DNA from: Fibrobacter sp. UWR4
Lineage (GTDB): Bacteria > Fibrobacterota > Fibrobacteria > Fibrobacterales > Fibrobacteraceae
Length of the DNA stretch: 56,491 nucleotides
Direction of reading: 5' to 3'
NCBI RefSeq assembly: GCF_003149045.1
Contig: NZ_QGDU01000023.1
Coordinates: 1-56,491 of the forward strand
Shown here in pieces: positions 43,993-51,377 of the stretch; position 1 is the first letter of the stretch, and every line of letters starts with the position of its first letter. The notes under the pieces were generated by a model. That model did no database searches, had not been told where the DNA came from, and worked only from the letters and a program-made list of their open reading frames with translations. A program made the translations under genes and the position numbers.

Positions 43993-44444
43993 GGGGTGCT
44001 CTGGTTTGCTTCGTTCGCGCTGTTCGCACTCGCTCACCCCTACGGGGCCTTTCGCAAGTTTCACTTGCTCAAGGGCCAAAATACTCGCCAGCTCGTATTT
44101 TGTCGACAGGGTTACTGAAGTGTTAGTTGCAAGCCGGGGTCTCAGACGAGGGCACCCGTTAAAAAGTCTGAAGAAAAATAAGTGCTGAAGAAAACTACGC
44201 ACTCGCAGCCTAATTAGCGGCTACACCGGGCCTCGACTCACTCCCATTGGGTAGTACGTCCGGACGCAATATGGGATAGGGAAATGTAATGCCTGGGTGC
44301 AGGTCCCGAGATTCACTAGGCTGGTCAAAGTCTGCGCCGACCTTCTTGGGCGTGGATCAGACGAGATCTTAAATACGAAGGGAAAGCTTGTAGGAATGGA
44401 CAGGGATGTGATCTTGGACAGGGGTTCGACTCCCCTCACCTCCA
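43993..44444 (+). ncRNA. ssrA: tmRNA copy 2, 5' end split by a 96-nt insert
   Basis: GGGGTGCTCTGGTTT (43993-44007) is the tmRNA 5' piece. It is separated by 44008-44103 from CGACAGGG (44104), where the body resumes and stays near-identical to copy 1 up to discriminator A at 44444. The tag AEENYALAA is encoded at 44184-44210. The acceptor strand begins AGGGGTG, so only six of the seven pairs form with CACCTCC. As a linear transcript it would not fold into a normal D-arm unless the insert is removed. It may be a processed two-piece tmRNA or a non-functional copy. Confidence 0.75.
44008..44103. repeat. 96-nt hairpin-rich insert in tmRNA copy 2
   Basis: The insert contains CCCC-TAC-GGGG (44037-44047), GCAAG-TTTCA-CTTGC (44054-44068) within a GGCC/GGCC outer stem, and AAAATAC/GTATTTT (44078-44084, 44095-44101) right before the body resumes. 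CACCCC at 44035-44040 can also pair with GGGGTG of the 5' tmRNA piece and compete with the acceptor stem. It shows no open reading frame of note. Confidence 0.75.
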
Positions 44445-44450
44445 CTGAAA

Positions 44451-44483
44451 AAAAAGCTCCGCAATCACAGCGGGGCTTTTTTT
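44451..44483 (+). terminator. Terminator of tmRNA copy 2
   Basis: Same hairpin as after copy 1 (AAGCTCCGC-AATCACA-GCGGGGCTT plus T run). Confidence 0.85.
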
Positions 44484-44524
44484 GTGTTCTTGAGCCTGGT
44501 CTTGCTCAGTCTCCGCAAAACCTA

Positions 44525-44977
44525 GGGGTGCTCTGGTTTGCTTCGCTCGCGCTGTTCGCACTCGCTCACCCCTACGGGGCCTTTCGCAAGTTTCACTTGC
44601 TCAAGGGCCAAAATACTCGCCAGCTCGTATTTTGTCGACAGGGTTACTGAAGTGTTAGTTGCAAGCCGGGGTCTCAGACGAGGGCTCCCGTTAAAAAGTC
44701 TGAAAAAAAATAAGTGCTGAAGAAAACTACGCACTCGCTGCCTAATTAATCGGCAACGCCGGGCCTCGACTCACTCCCATTGGGTAGTACGTCCGGACGC
44801 AATATGGGATAGGGAAACGTCATGCCTGGGGGCGGTTCTCGAGATTCACTAGGCTGGTCAAAGTCTGCGCCGACCTTCTTGGGCGTGGATCAGACGAGAT
44901 CTTAAATCCGAAGGGAAAGCTTGTAGGAATGGACAGGGATGTGATCTTGGACAGGGGTTCGACTCCCCTCACCTCCA
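44525..44977 (+). ncRNA. ssrA: tmRNA copy 3, 5' end split by a 96-nt insert
   Basis: It has the same design as copy 2: 5' piece GGGGTGCTCTGGTTT (44525-44539), insert 44540-44635, body from CGACAGGG (44636) to discriminator A 44977. The body is more diverged than copy 2: changes cluster after the tag stop and around 44820-44840, where parts of pseudoknots would lie. The tag (44716-44742) still reads AEENYALAA, with one synonymous change (GCA to GCT). Keeping the tag while other bases change suggests either selection or a fairly young duplication. Confidence 0.75.
44540..44635. repeat. 96-nt insert in tmRNA copy 3
   Basis: It differs from the insert in copy 2 by one base (TTCGCTCGCG instead of TTCGTTCGCG) and has the same hairpins and the same borders. 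Confidence 0.75.
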
Positions 44978-44980
44978 CTA

Positions 44981-45009
44981 AAAAGGCTCCAGTTTTACCG
45001 GAGCCTTTT
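44981..45009. terminator. Bidirectional terminator between tmRNA copy 3 and nadK
   Basis: AAAAGGCTCC and GGAGCCTTTT around AGTTTTACC. Both convergent units can use it. Confidence 0.85.
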
Positions 45010-45026
45010 CCCATTACAAGCGCTAG

Positions 45027-45908
45027 TTACCCGCGTTTACCGGTCCAGCCTAGTTTTTCGCGGAGGGCGCCCACAAATCCTGTATGGCGCATACGGAGGA
45101 ATGTGGTAAAGGACTTGCTCTGGGTCAAGACCACATGGTCATTGGGTTCCAGGGCAATGCAAGAACGGCCATCAAAGACCAAGTCCAAAGTCTTTCCTGC
45201 AGCAGATTTCAATTCCAGCTGTTTATCCGTCAGGGACATGACCAGCGGGCGCACGGAAAGGCTGCTAGGAGCCACCGGTGTAAGGACCACTGCATAGGTC
45301 GCGGGATGGATAATAGGGCCACCTGCAGCCAAGTTGTAGGCTGTAGAACCCGTGGGAGTGGAAACAAGCAGGGAATCCGCCCAATATTCCGTGTAATCCG
45401 TACCATTGTAGATGACATTCACGTTTACCATGCGTTCTGGAGCATGGGCACGAACGTGGACTTCATTCAGCACGGTCTGCTTTGCAATACGCTTTTTGCC
45501 GCGATAGACGGTAGCGTCAATCATCATGCGGTCACGGGTAGAAAAATCCCCCGCCAGGAGATCGTCCAAAGTCTGAGGCAGGCTCTTGACGCGAGTTTCC
45601 GCCAGGAACCCTACGTGTCCCGCATTAACACCCAGGATAGGAATGTGGTGACCCAAGGCCATGTGAGCTGCAGAAAGGACGGTTCCGTCACCGCCAACCG
45701 CCAGCAGCAAATCGGACTTCAGGAGAGAGGATTCCTTCACGACTTTAATGGGAGCCTTTACCTGTTCCTTCAGGTTTTCCAGAACGCAGAACTTTACCTG
45801 AGGATGTTCAGTGGCCCACTGGATAATCTGTTCCAGAGCGAAAGCCAGTTCAGGACTTTTTTCCTTCCAGCCAATAATGCCGATCTGTTTGAAGGTAATC
45901 TTCTGCAT
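45027..45908 (-). CDS. nadK: NAD kinase
   Basis: A 293-residue ATP-NAD kinase that makes NADP. Motifs are AVGGDGTVLSAAH (GGDGT, catalytic Asp), VNAGHVGFLAE, LNEVHVRAHAP and STPTGSTAYNLAAGG. Start chosen at 45908 because AGGAAGG lies five bases upstream; a longer frame (45947) overlaps the preceding gene. It is last in the operon with aromatic amino-acid genes. Confidence 0.95.
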   Translation of the reverse strand: MQKITFKQIGIIGWKEKSPELAFALEQIIQWATEHPQVKFCVLENLKEQVKAPIKVVKESSLLKSDLLLAVGGDGTVLSAAHMALGHHIPILGVNAGHVGFLAETRVKSLPQTLDDLLAGDFSTRDRMMIDATVYRGKKRIAKQTVLNEVHVRAHAPERMVNVNVIYNGTDYTEYWADSLLVSTPTGSTAYNLAAGGPIIHPATYAVVLTPVAPSSLSVRPLVMSLTDKQLELKSAAGKTLDLVFDGRSCIALEPNDHVVLTQSKSFTTFLRMRHTGFVGALREKLGWTGKRG

Positions 45909-45918
45909 AGCATCCTTC

Positions 45919-47295
45919 CTACTTTTCTTCGGATTCCTGCTTTTCATTCTTCAGGTTCATTACCTGATTTAGTTTTTCCAGAATTCCTGGGAAACGTTTT
46001 TCCACAATATCGCTATGGGCTACTGGTTCATTATTTTCCAGAGCGATGGAGAGGACACTGAGGGCAAGGCCTATTTCAGGACATTCCCCGCCGTCAAAGT
46101 CACTGCCGTTCACAACCGTTTCCAAGCCTCGAATCACGAGACCATCGTCATAGACGCCCACTTCGGCTCCTGTCTTACGGAGATTTTCCGCAAGGGCATC
46201 GTTGATGGGACGAAGTTTGGCGCGGCTTTCCTTAGGCACGCGAAGGATGGTTTCGCCTTCGGCAAAACAGGCTGCCACAGCAAGGAATGCATATTCCCCC
46301 ATGCCAGTAGCAATGGCATCTTCGGAGAAGCGACGTCCCTGCAGTCTCTTACCAGGATTCAGAGGGAACACTTCAATATCCCCGTAAACATCTCCATAAC
46401 GTTCACGGCGGCTTACGGTTTCGAAACTTGCACCCATACGCTTAAAGCAGGTCAATGCTCCAGCTCGACTGGAGTTCAGGTCCACATTCTTGATGCAGAC
46501 TTTCGCAGTCTTGGGCAAGCTACCGATGGTCATCAGCAAGGCGATGGCCATGGCTTCCGTAGAGTCCCCAGGCACATAATATTCACGGGCGGTAATGACC
46601 TTCGTCTCCGTCATTTCCGTAAACTGAGTACGTTCCACCTTTTGTCCGCGAGCAATCATCATACGGCGTTCCAGCTCGCTCAGCTGTTCCATGCCACGAC
46701 CTTCGTACTTCATCTTGACACCAAAGTACATGAGCATCTTGGTCCACTGGTCATGAACCGTAGAACGTTCTTCGAAGGTAATGTAATCGGAGCGGATCAC
46801 CCCGCGCAACAAAAGGCGGTTGCGCATGATGTACGGGACATTTCCCAGGGAATCCTTTTTAATTACAGGCTCCTCGAATCCAAAGGTGAAGGTAAACTTG
46901 GCCGGTTCATCGGAAACGGCCTTCACCTTGAAGTATTTCTGCAAGGTTTCCTTGGCACTAGCCACCTGGGCAATGCCTGTTTCATCCGCCTCTGCAGCAA
47001 AGGTGTATACCTGTTCCACATCCTTGGATGCCAAGGTCCACAACATTACATTGCATTCCTCGTCGAATTCCATGGGAAGCAAGGATGGCAAGTCATACTG
47101 GAATCCCCTGCCCGTCAGCACCAGCTGGTGACCCTGTTGGGCATATTCCAGGCCAAATTCCTTTAGGGCATTGGCAAAGCGTTCGACGCCAGCAGCCCAG
47201 GCGAAATCTTCAAGAACCGTGCGGCCATTCACCAGCAGCGCCATGACCAAAGTCAGTTGAAAGCGTTCCCGATCCGGGTTCAGCACAAAATCCAT
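45919..47295 (-). CDS. Divergent EPSP synthase-like (AroA family) protein
   Basis: A 458-residue protein with the two-lobed EPSP synthase/MurA fold. The second lobe is recognisable: VPGDSTEAMAIALLM, VCIKNVDLNSSRAGALTCFK and MGASFE. However, key parts of the first lobe are changed: the PEP-binding LPGSKSxSNR signature reads LNPDRERFQL, and the GNSGTTMRL loop is replaced by EECNVMLWTLAS. It could be a shikimate enzyme of unusual type or a derived protein without EPSPS activity. Its start overlaps the tyrA stop by one base, and tyrA and chorismate mutase in the same operon support a role in aromatic synthesis. Confidence 0.7.
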   Translation of the reverse strand: MDFVLNPDRERFQLTLVMALLVNGRTVLEDFAWAAGVERFANALKEFGLEYAQQGHQLVLTGRGFQYDLPSLLPMEFDEECNVMLWTLASKDVEQVYTFAAEADETGIAQVASAKETLQKYFKVKAVSDEPAKFTFTFGFEEPVIKKDSLGNVPYIMRNRLLLRGVIRSDYITFEERSTVHDQWTKMLMYFGVKMKYEGRGMEQLSELERRMMIARGQKVERTQFTEMTETKVITAREYYVPGDSTEAMAIALLMTIGSLPKTAKVCIKNVDLNSSRAGALTCFKRMGASFETVSRRERYGDVYGDIEVFPLNPGKRLQGRRFSEDAIATGMGEYAFLAVAACFAEGETILRVPKESRAKLRPINDALAENLRKTGAEVGVYDDGLVIRGLETVVNGSDFDGGECPEIGLALSVLSIALENNEPVAHSDIVEKRFPGILEKLNQVMNLKNEKQESEEK

Positions 47296-48443
47296 TAGCG
47301 ATCCTTTACGTCGTAATCAAGAACAGCCAGAATCTGGATAGCACGACGTGCCTCCTCGGGAGTCTTGAAGGCAAGCAGCAAGGTGCCTGCCACATTTTCA
47401 CGAACCTTCATCAATTCAATATCACGAACATTGAGCCCGGCTTCAGCAAGAGGCTTCAGGACATTCAGCAAGGCGCCCGGCTGATCCTTCAGCGGGACCG
47501 TCACTTCGGAGAAGGAAGAGGCTGCATTACGGCCCGGAGCAAACAGACTTGCACGGCCATCGTTACCAGCCTTGAAAACCTTTTCCAGACTTTCAGAGCA
47601 GTCATTTTCAGCAGGCTTGCCTTCGGTCACCACCTGGAGGCGGTCCATGGCGGCAATGGTTTCGTCCAGGCCTTCACGGACCTCACGGAGGGCGCGAACC
47701 GTTTCGCCACGATTAGTCACGGCAATGTCGTGCCACATATTCCAGCCGGAAGCGGCAATACGGGTCATATCCCTGAACGCTCGACCGGCATAATGCTGGT
47801 AATTGTAATTCAACAGGCGTTCCGGAATGTTAGCAGCCAACGTGGAGCTAAGCATCTGCGGCATATGGCTCACCCAGGCCATGGTACGGTCATGATGTTC
47901 CGGCGGGAACACCACGGAATGGGCGCCAACAAAATCAATCAGCTGCAGCAAAGGCTTGTAGTCTTCTTCCTTTGTACCATCGGGAGGACAGACAAACCAG
48001 TATGCGTTTTCAAAAATGGAGGGATCGTTGTATTCCAGGGTTCTCTTTTCGGAACCAGCCATAGGATGACTACCAACGAACACAAAAGGCGAAGGAAGTT
48101 TAGTTCCAGCCTTGCAAATTTCCACCTTGGTGCTGCCAATGTCACTGACAAGAATTTTGCGGGACAACCCCTGCAAGAGATTTTCAGGCAATTTGGATAG
48201 ATCGTCCAAAGTCTTCAGGATATGCAGAATAGGGCTGCACAACAGGATGACATCCGTATCCTTCACCCATTCGGAGGTCTGGTCGTAACCGAAGAATTCG
48301 TCCGCCAGGTTCATCTGACGGGCACGTTCCAGAGTAGACGGGGAACTCACCGCACGTACTTTTACAGGCAGGTTCGCCTGTTTGATTGCGGAGGCCACGG
48401 AACTGGCCAAAAGGCCGAAACCAACCAACGTGATGCGATCCAT
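47295..48443 (-). CDS. tyrA: Prephenate dehydrogenase with C-terminal ACT domain
   Basis: A 382-residue enzyme of tyrosine synthesis. The NAD-binding start is ITLVGFGLLASSVASAI, a variant of GxGxxG (GFGLLA). SDIGSTKVEIC, VGSHPMAGSEKRTLEYND and SHMPQMLSSTLAA follow, with a catalytic His in the HPMAGSE motif. Residues about 310-382 form an ACT domain (VPLKDQPGALLNVLKPLAEA) for amino-acid feedback. It lies one base before the EPSPS-like gene and just after chorismate mutase. Confidence 0.9.
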   Translation of the reverse strand: MDRITLVGFGLLASSVASAIKQANLPVKVRAVSSPSTLERARQMNLADEFFGYDQTSEWVKDTDVILLCSPILHILKTLDDLSKLPENLLQGLSRKILVSDIGSTKVEICKAGTKLPSPFVFVGSHPMAGSEKRTLEYNDPSIFENAYWFVCPPDGTKEEDYKPLLQLIDFVGAHSVVFPPEHHDRTMAWVSHMPQMLSSTLAANIPERLLNYNYQHYAGRAFRDMTRIAASGWNMWHDIAVTNRGETVRALREVREGLDETIAAMDRLQVVTEGKPAENDCSESLEKVFKAGNDGRASLFAPGRNAASSFSEVTVPLKDQPGALLNVLKPLAEAGLNVRDIELMKVRENVAGTLLLAFKTPEEARRAIQILAVLDYDVKDR

Positions 48444-48444
48444 C

Positions 48445-48699
48445 TTAATCCTCCACCTTGCGGGTTTCAGCCATGATGGTGCGGAAAATTTCCTTGATGG
48501 AATCCGAGGAAAGAGGGCCCTTCGTCATGGAGCCCACTTTTTCGAGGACAGCGTCCTCTCGAGCCTGGTCCAAAACCGGCAATCCCAATTCTTTCTTGAT
48601 CTTGCCAATTTCAGTAGCGAATGACGCCCTCTTATTCAGAAGAGCAATCAGTTCCTCGTTCAATTCATCAATACGGATACGCCAATCATCAATTTTCAT
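48445..48699 (-). CDS. Chorismate mutase (AroQ type)
   Basis: An 84-residue AroQ-fold mutase converting chorismate to prephenate. The characteristic string is DDWRIRIDELNEELIALLNK, then RASFATEIGKIKKELGLP and DQAREDAVLEKV. Start taken at 48699 because upstream in-frame sequence overlaps the preceding gene and reads poorly. The TyrA gene begins right after, so the two work in sequence. Confidence 0.88.
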   Translation of the reverse strand: MKIDDWRIRIDELNEELIALLNKRASFATEIGKIKKELGLPVLDQAREDAVLEKVGSMTKGPLSSDSIKEIFRTIMAETRKVED

Positions 48700-48730
48700 A
48701 TTGAAGAATGTAGAAAATCTCCCTCCCCCG

Positions 48731-49423
48731 TTAGCCACGACCATAGAAATGATCGCCGAATTTGCCCTTCACAAGAGCCTTAACCGCATTCATGTAGTTA
48801 TAGGAAGTCTGTCGAGTTACCCCCATTGCGGCAGCAACGCAGGTAATGGGATTTTTCTTGGTATTTCCAAGCTTAAGCCAGGTATCCACAAACTCGTCCA
48901 GTTCAGGAGTATCACACTTGCGAATATAGGAGCGAATCTGCTCCATACCTTCGGCAGTCAAGACGTCTTCCTCATGGGCGGCATCCATTTCCAAATCGCC
49001 CTGACGGAATACATCCGTGGATGCAGCCATCACATCTTCCTCACAGCGTTTCCAACCGTCAGGATTACGATCGTCCACCCAATCATGGGCACGCTTGGCA
49101 AACACCCCACGGACCCATGCCATAAAGGGTTTGCCGCTATCCATATCGTAACGGAGGGCGCACTCACGGAAGCAAATGTAACAGTAGCCAGAAGCTTCCT
49201 CGTAGCAGGCCCCCTCACTACTCCAGGAAAAACCAAACTGTTTGGGATGAGTACCGTCAGGACCATAGCGATGCATGGAAATCACCTCTCCCTGATGGTT
49301 CATATAAAGTCTATTGCAGGCAATTTCATCCCCACGTTGAGTGGCCTGCAGAAGGATGAAGTCTTCCATGGTTAATCCGGTTCGATTTTCCATACCAGTA
49401 ATTTTTTTGCAATTGAAGTCCAT
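48731..49423 (-). CDS. Sigma-factor-like (ECF-type) protein
   Basis: A 230-residue protein. LTMEDFILLQATQRGDEIACNRLY resembles the region 2 start of ECF sigma factors, and the C-terminus TCVAAAMGVTRQTSYNYMNAV resembles the sigma region 4 helix-turn-helix. The middle, with several cysteines (ASGYCYICFRECALRYDMD), is longer and more unusual than in typical sigma factors. Start taken at 49423 (GGGAG eight bases upstream). It heads the chorismate mutase-tyrA-nadK operon. Sigma activity is a guess. Confidence 0.45.
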   Translation of the reverse strand: MDFNCKKITGMENRTGLTMEDFILLQATQRGDEIACNRLYMNHQGEVISMHRYGPDGTHPKQFGFSWSSEGACYEEASGYCYICFRECALRYDMDSGKPFMAWVRGVFAKRAHDWVDDRNPDGWKRCEEDVMAASTDVFRQGDLEMDAAHEEDVLTAEGMEQIRSYIRKCDTPELDEFVDTWLKLGNTKKNPITCVAAAMGVTRQTSYNYMNAVKALVKGKFGDHFYGRG

Positions 49424-49806
49424 AATCATTGCTCCCGAAATGATTTTTATAAGGTGTTAGGTCAAAACCGCCTCGGCAAACAAGCCGAGAACCGAGACCA
49501 CCGACGTGCACAAAAAACCTGAAAGTCGACAATCCGACAATCACGCCTTCGCGCTTATTTTTCCACCTCTAACAGCGATTTAAATGGTTGATGCCAAATA
49601 TACAAATACAGACGCTCAAGAACACACACACGCAAAAGTTTTTATGGATTTTACAAAGGTCCAATTACAGGCTTTTTTAAAGGGACCATAATTTACATTT
49701 CTCAAATCCACGACTATAATATAGGAAATTGGAGTGTCATATAATGACACTCCACGCCTTTTCAAGAAATTATTTTTTCGTCAAAAATCTATCGACAAGT
49801 TATGCA
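49424..49806. other. Intergenic region upstream of the sigma-like gene
   Basis: 383 bases without a supported gene. It contains the palindrome at 49731-49753 and otherwise AT-rich sequence; no clear promoter with standard spacing was found. Confidence 0.5.
49731..49753. terminator. Perfect palindrome downstream of the GH53 gene
   Basis: GGAGTGTCAT-ATA-ATGACACTCC, a 10-bp stem with a 3-base loop. Only short T tracts follow, so it may be a terminator for the minus-strand GH53 gene or a protein-binding site. Confidence 0.5.
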
Positions 49807-51282
49807 CTAAAACAGCACTTTGTACTCGTCGAAAGCCTTCGGGTTTGCCTTCAGATCATTTCCCACCCAGTCAAACATGGAAGTGCCCCAGGCCCCAGAG
49901 CGTTCCGGTTCCCAGATAAAGGCGCCCAGTCCACGCGGCACTTGTTCCATTACTTGCTGGGTTCTCACGCGGGACCCATCCCAGGCGTAGTAATCGGATT
50001 TGGAAGCTCCGTTGTATTCTGCAATGAGGAATTCAAGGTTCTGGAATTTGGAGGCCAGATGAGTGAACAAGGTTTTCCAGGAATCGGGATTACCGTGCTC
50101 ATAGGCGGTGTAGGCGGAAAACGCCATCACATCGGGAGAAACTTTGGAATCACTGATAATGGATTTCATCCACCAGTCCACCGTGGACGTCTTATGAGGG
50201 CTTTCGATGTGGAACACGGTCTTGATGCTATTCGAAACTTCCTTCACAGCACGGGAACCTGCGGCAAGGTACTTCGCCGTATTTGCAATTCCCGTAGAAT
50301 TGCTCATGACACCGCTAACGGAACTTTTCGCCAGGTCCACATCATTCCCCCAGCAATCAGTCTTGCTGTTGGGAACATCACGGAGCAAGCCATTGGTAAT
50401 TTCGTTACCCACCTGAACCATTTCGGGAAGGGCGCCTGCAGCCTTCAATGCATTCAGCACATCCTTCGTATAACGATAGACAGAGTCTGCCATTACGTCG
50501 GAACTGGAAATATTGCGCCAGCGTTCCGGAATGATCTGCTTGCCCGGATCGGCCCAGTTATCGCTATAATGGAAATCCAGCAACAGTTTGAAGCCCGCCG
50601 CCTTTGCACGCTTGGCATAGGCAACCACATGTTCCTTATCGCCAAAAGCTTCGGAATTGCTGCCGAAGGTTCCCGCCCCTTGATCGCAACTACCTTCAGC
50701 GTAACCATACTTGGACTTGGGACTTACAAAAGTTTTTAAACGGACGTAATTGAAACCATGGTCTCGAAACAATTCAAAGACATCCTTGGGAGTACCATCC
50801 ACATCCAGGACTCGAGTTCCCTTGGCTTCAAATTCCTGCATCTGGGAAATATCCACACCCAGAATCTTTGCATAACGGGGATGGATAGGATCCGAGGAAG
50901 AACTCATCGGCACAAGTTCAACGGAACTGCTACTAGAAAGCTGATTCTGAGAAGAACTTAAAATGACAATTTCAGAGGATGACAAAGCCGATTCCGAACC
51001 AAGTTCGGAATGACTACTAGAACTCGATAGCTGATTCTGAGACGAACTCAGAAAGGCATCGGATGAGGACAAGGCTGATTCCGAACCAAGTTCGGAATGA
51101 CTACTGGAAACCGGTTCAACACGATTGCTGGATAAAAGTTCCGAAATGTCGGTGAACGAGGAGGACGACTGTCCAATCACCTCATAATCATATCCGGATT
51201 CAGTAGCGGAGCCAGAATCACCACAAGCCGCCAGAGCCAAAGCTCCGGCAACGCCAATCACAATTCCCTTCATTTTTTTCAT
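49807..51282 (-). CDS. GH53 endo-beta-1,4-galactanase lipoprotein
   Basis: A 491-residue surface lipoprotein. The lipidated cysteine is residue 20 (ALAAC). Residues 38-130 are a Ser-rich linker with a near-exact repeat of about 31 residues (HSELGSESALSSS and SQNQLSSSSS each occur twice). The GH53 domain runs from about 136 to the end. LLLDFHYSDNWADPGKQ, acid/base E294 (VQVGNEITNG) and nucleophile E422 (FLIAEYNG) are intact. GH53 cleaves type I arabinogalactan. Its linker repeat suggests recent duplication within the gene. Confidence 0.93.
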   Translation of the reverse strand: MKKMKGIVIGVAGALALAACGDSGSATESGYDYEVIGQSSSSFTDISELLSSNRVEPVSSSHSELGSESALSSSDAFLSSSQNQLSSSSSHSELGSESALSSSEIVILSSSQNQLSSSSSVELVPMSSSSDPIHPRYAKILGVDISQMQEFEAKGTRVLDVDGTPKDVFELFRDHGFNYVRLKTFVSPKSKYGYAEGSCDQGAGTFGSNSEAFGDKEHVVAYAKRAKAAGFKLLLDFHYSDNWADPGKQIIPERWRNISSSDVMADSVYRYTKDVLNALKAAGALPEMVQVGNEITNGLLRDVPNSKTDCWGNDVDLAKSSVSGVMSNSTGIANTAKYLAAGSRAVKEVSNSIKTVFHIESPHKTSTVDWWMKSIISDSKVSPDVMAFSAYTAYEHGNPDSWKTLFTHLASKFQNLEFLIAEYNGASKSDYYAWDGSRVRTQQVMEQVPRGLGAFIWEPERSGAWGTSMFDWVGNDLKANPKAFDEYKVLF

Positions 51283-51377
51283 AGAATAAAATTTACCCTA
51301 TTTCCAGGATAAAGGACTCTAAATTTTAGGATACAAAGGGTCTATTAGCGAGAAATACTATCTTTTGGGCAATACTT

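Noticed and set aside
43690-45014. Short open frames on both strands inside the tmRNA units (for example 43766-44188 and 44820-45014)
   Set aside because: They repeat with the tmRNA sequence and are explained by it; only the nine-codon tag is a real coding part.
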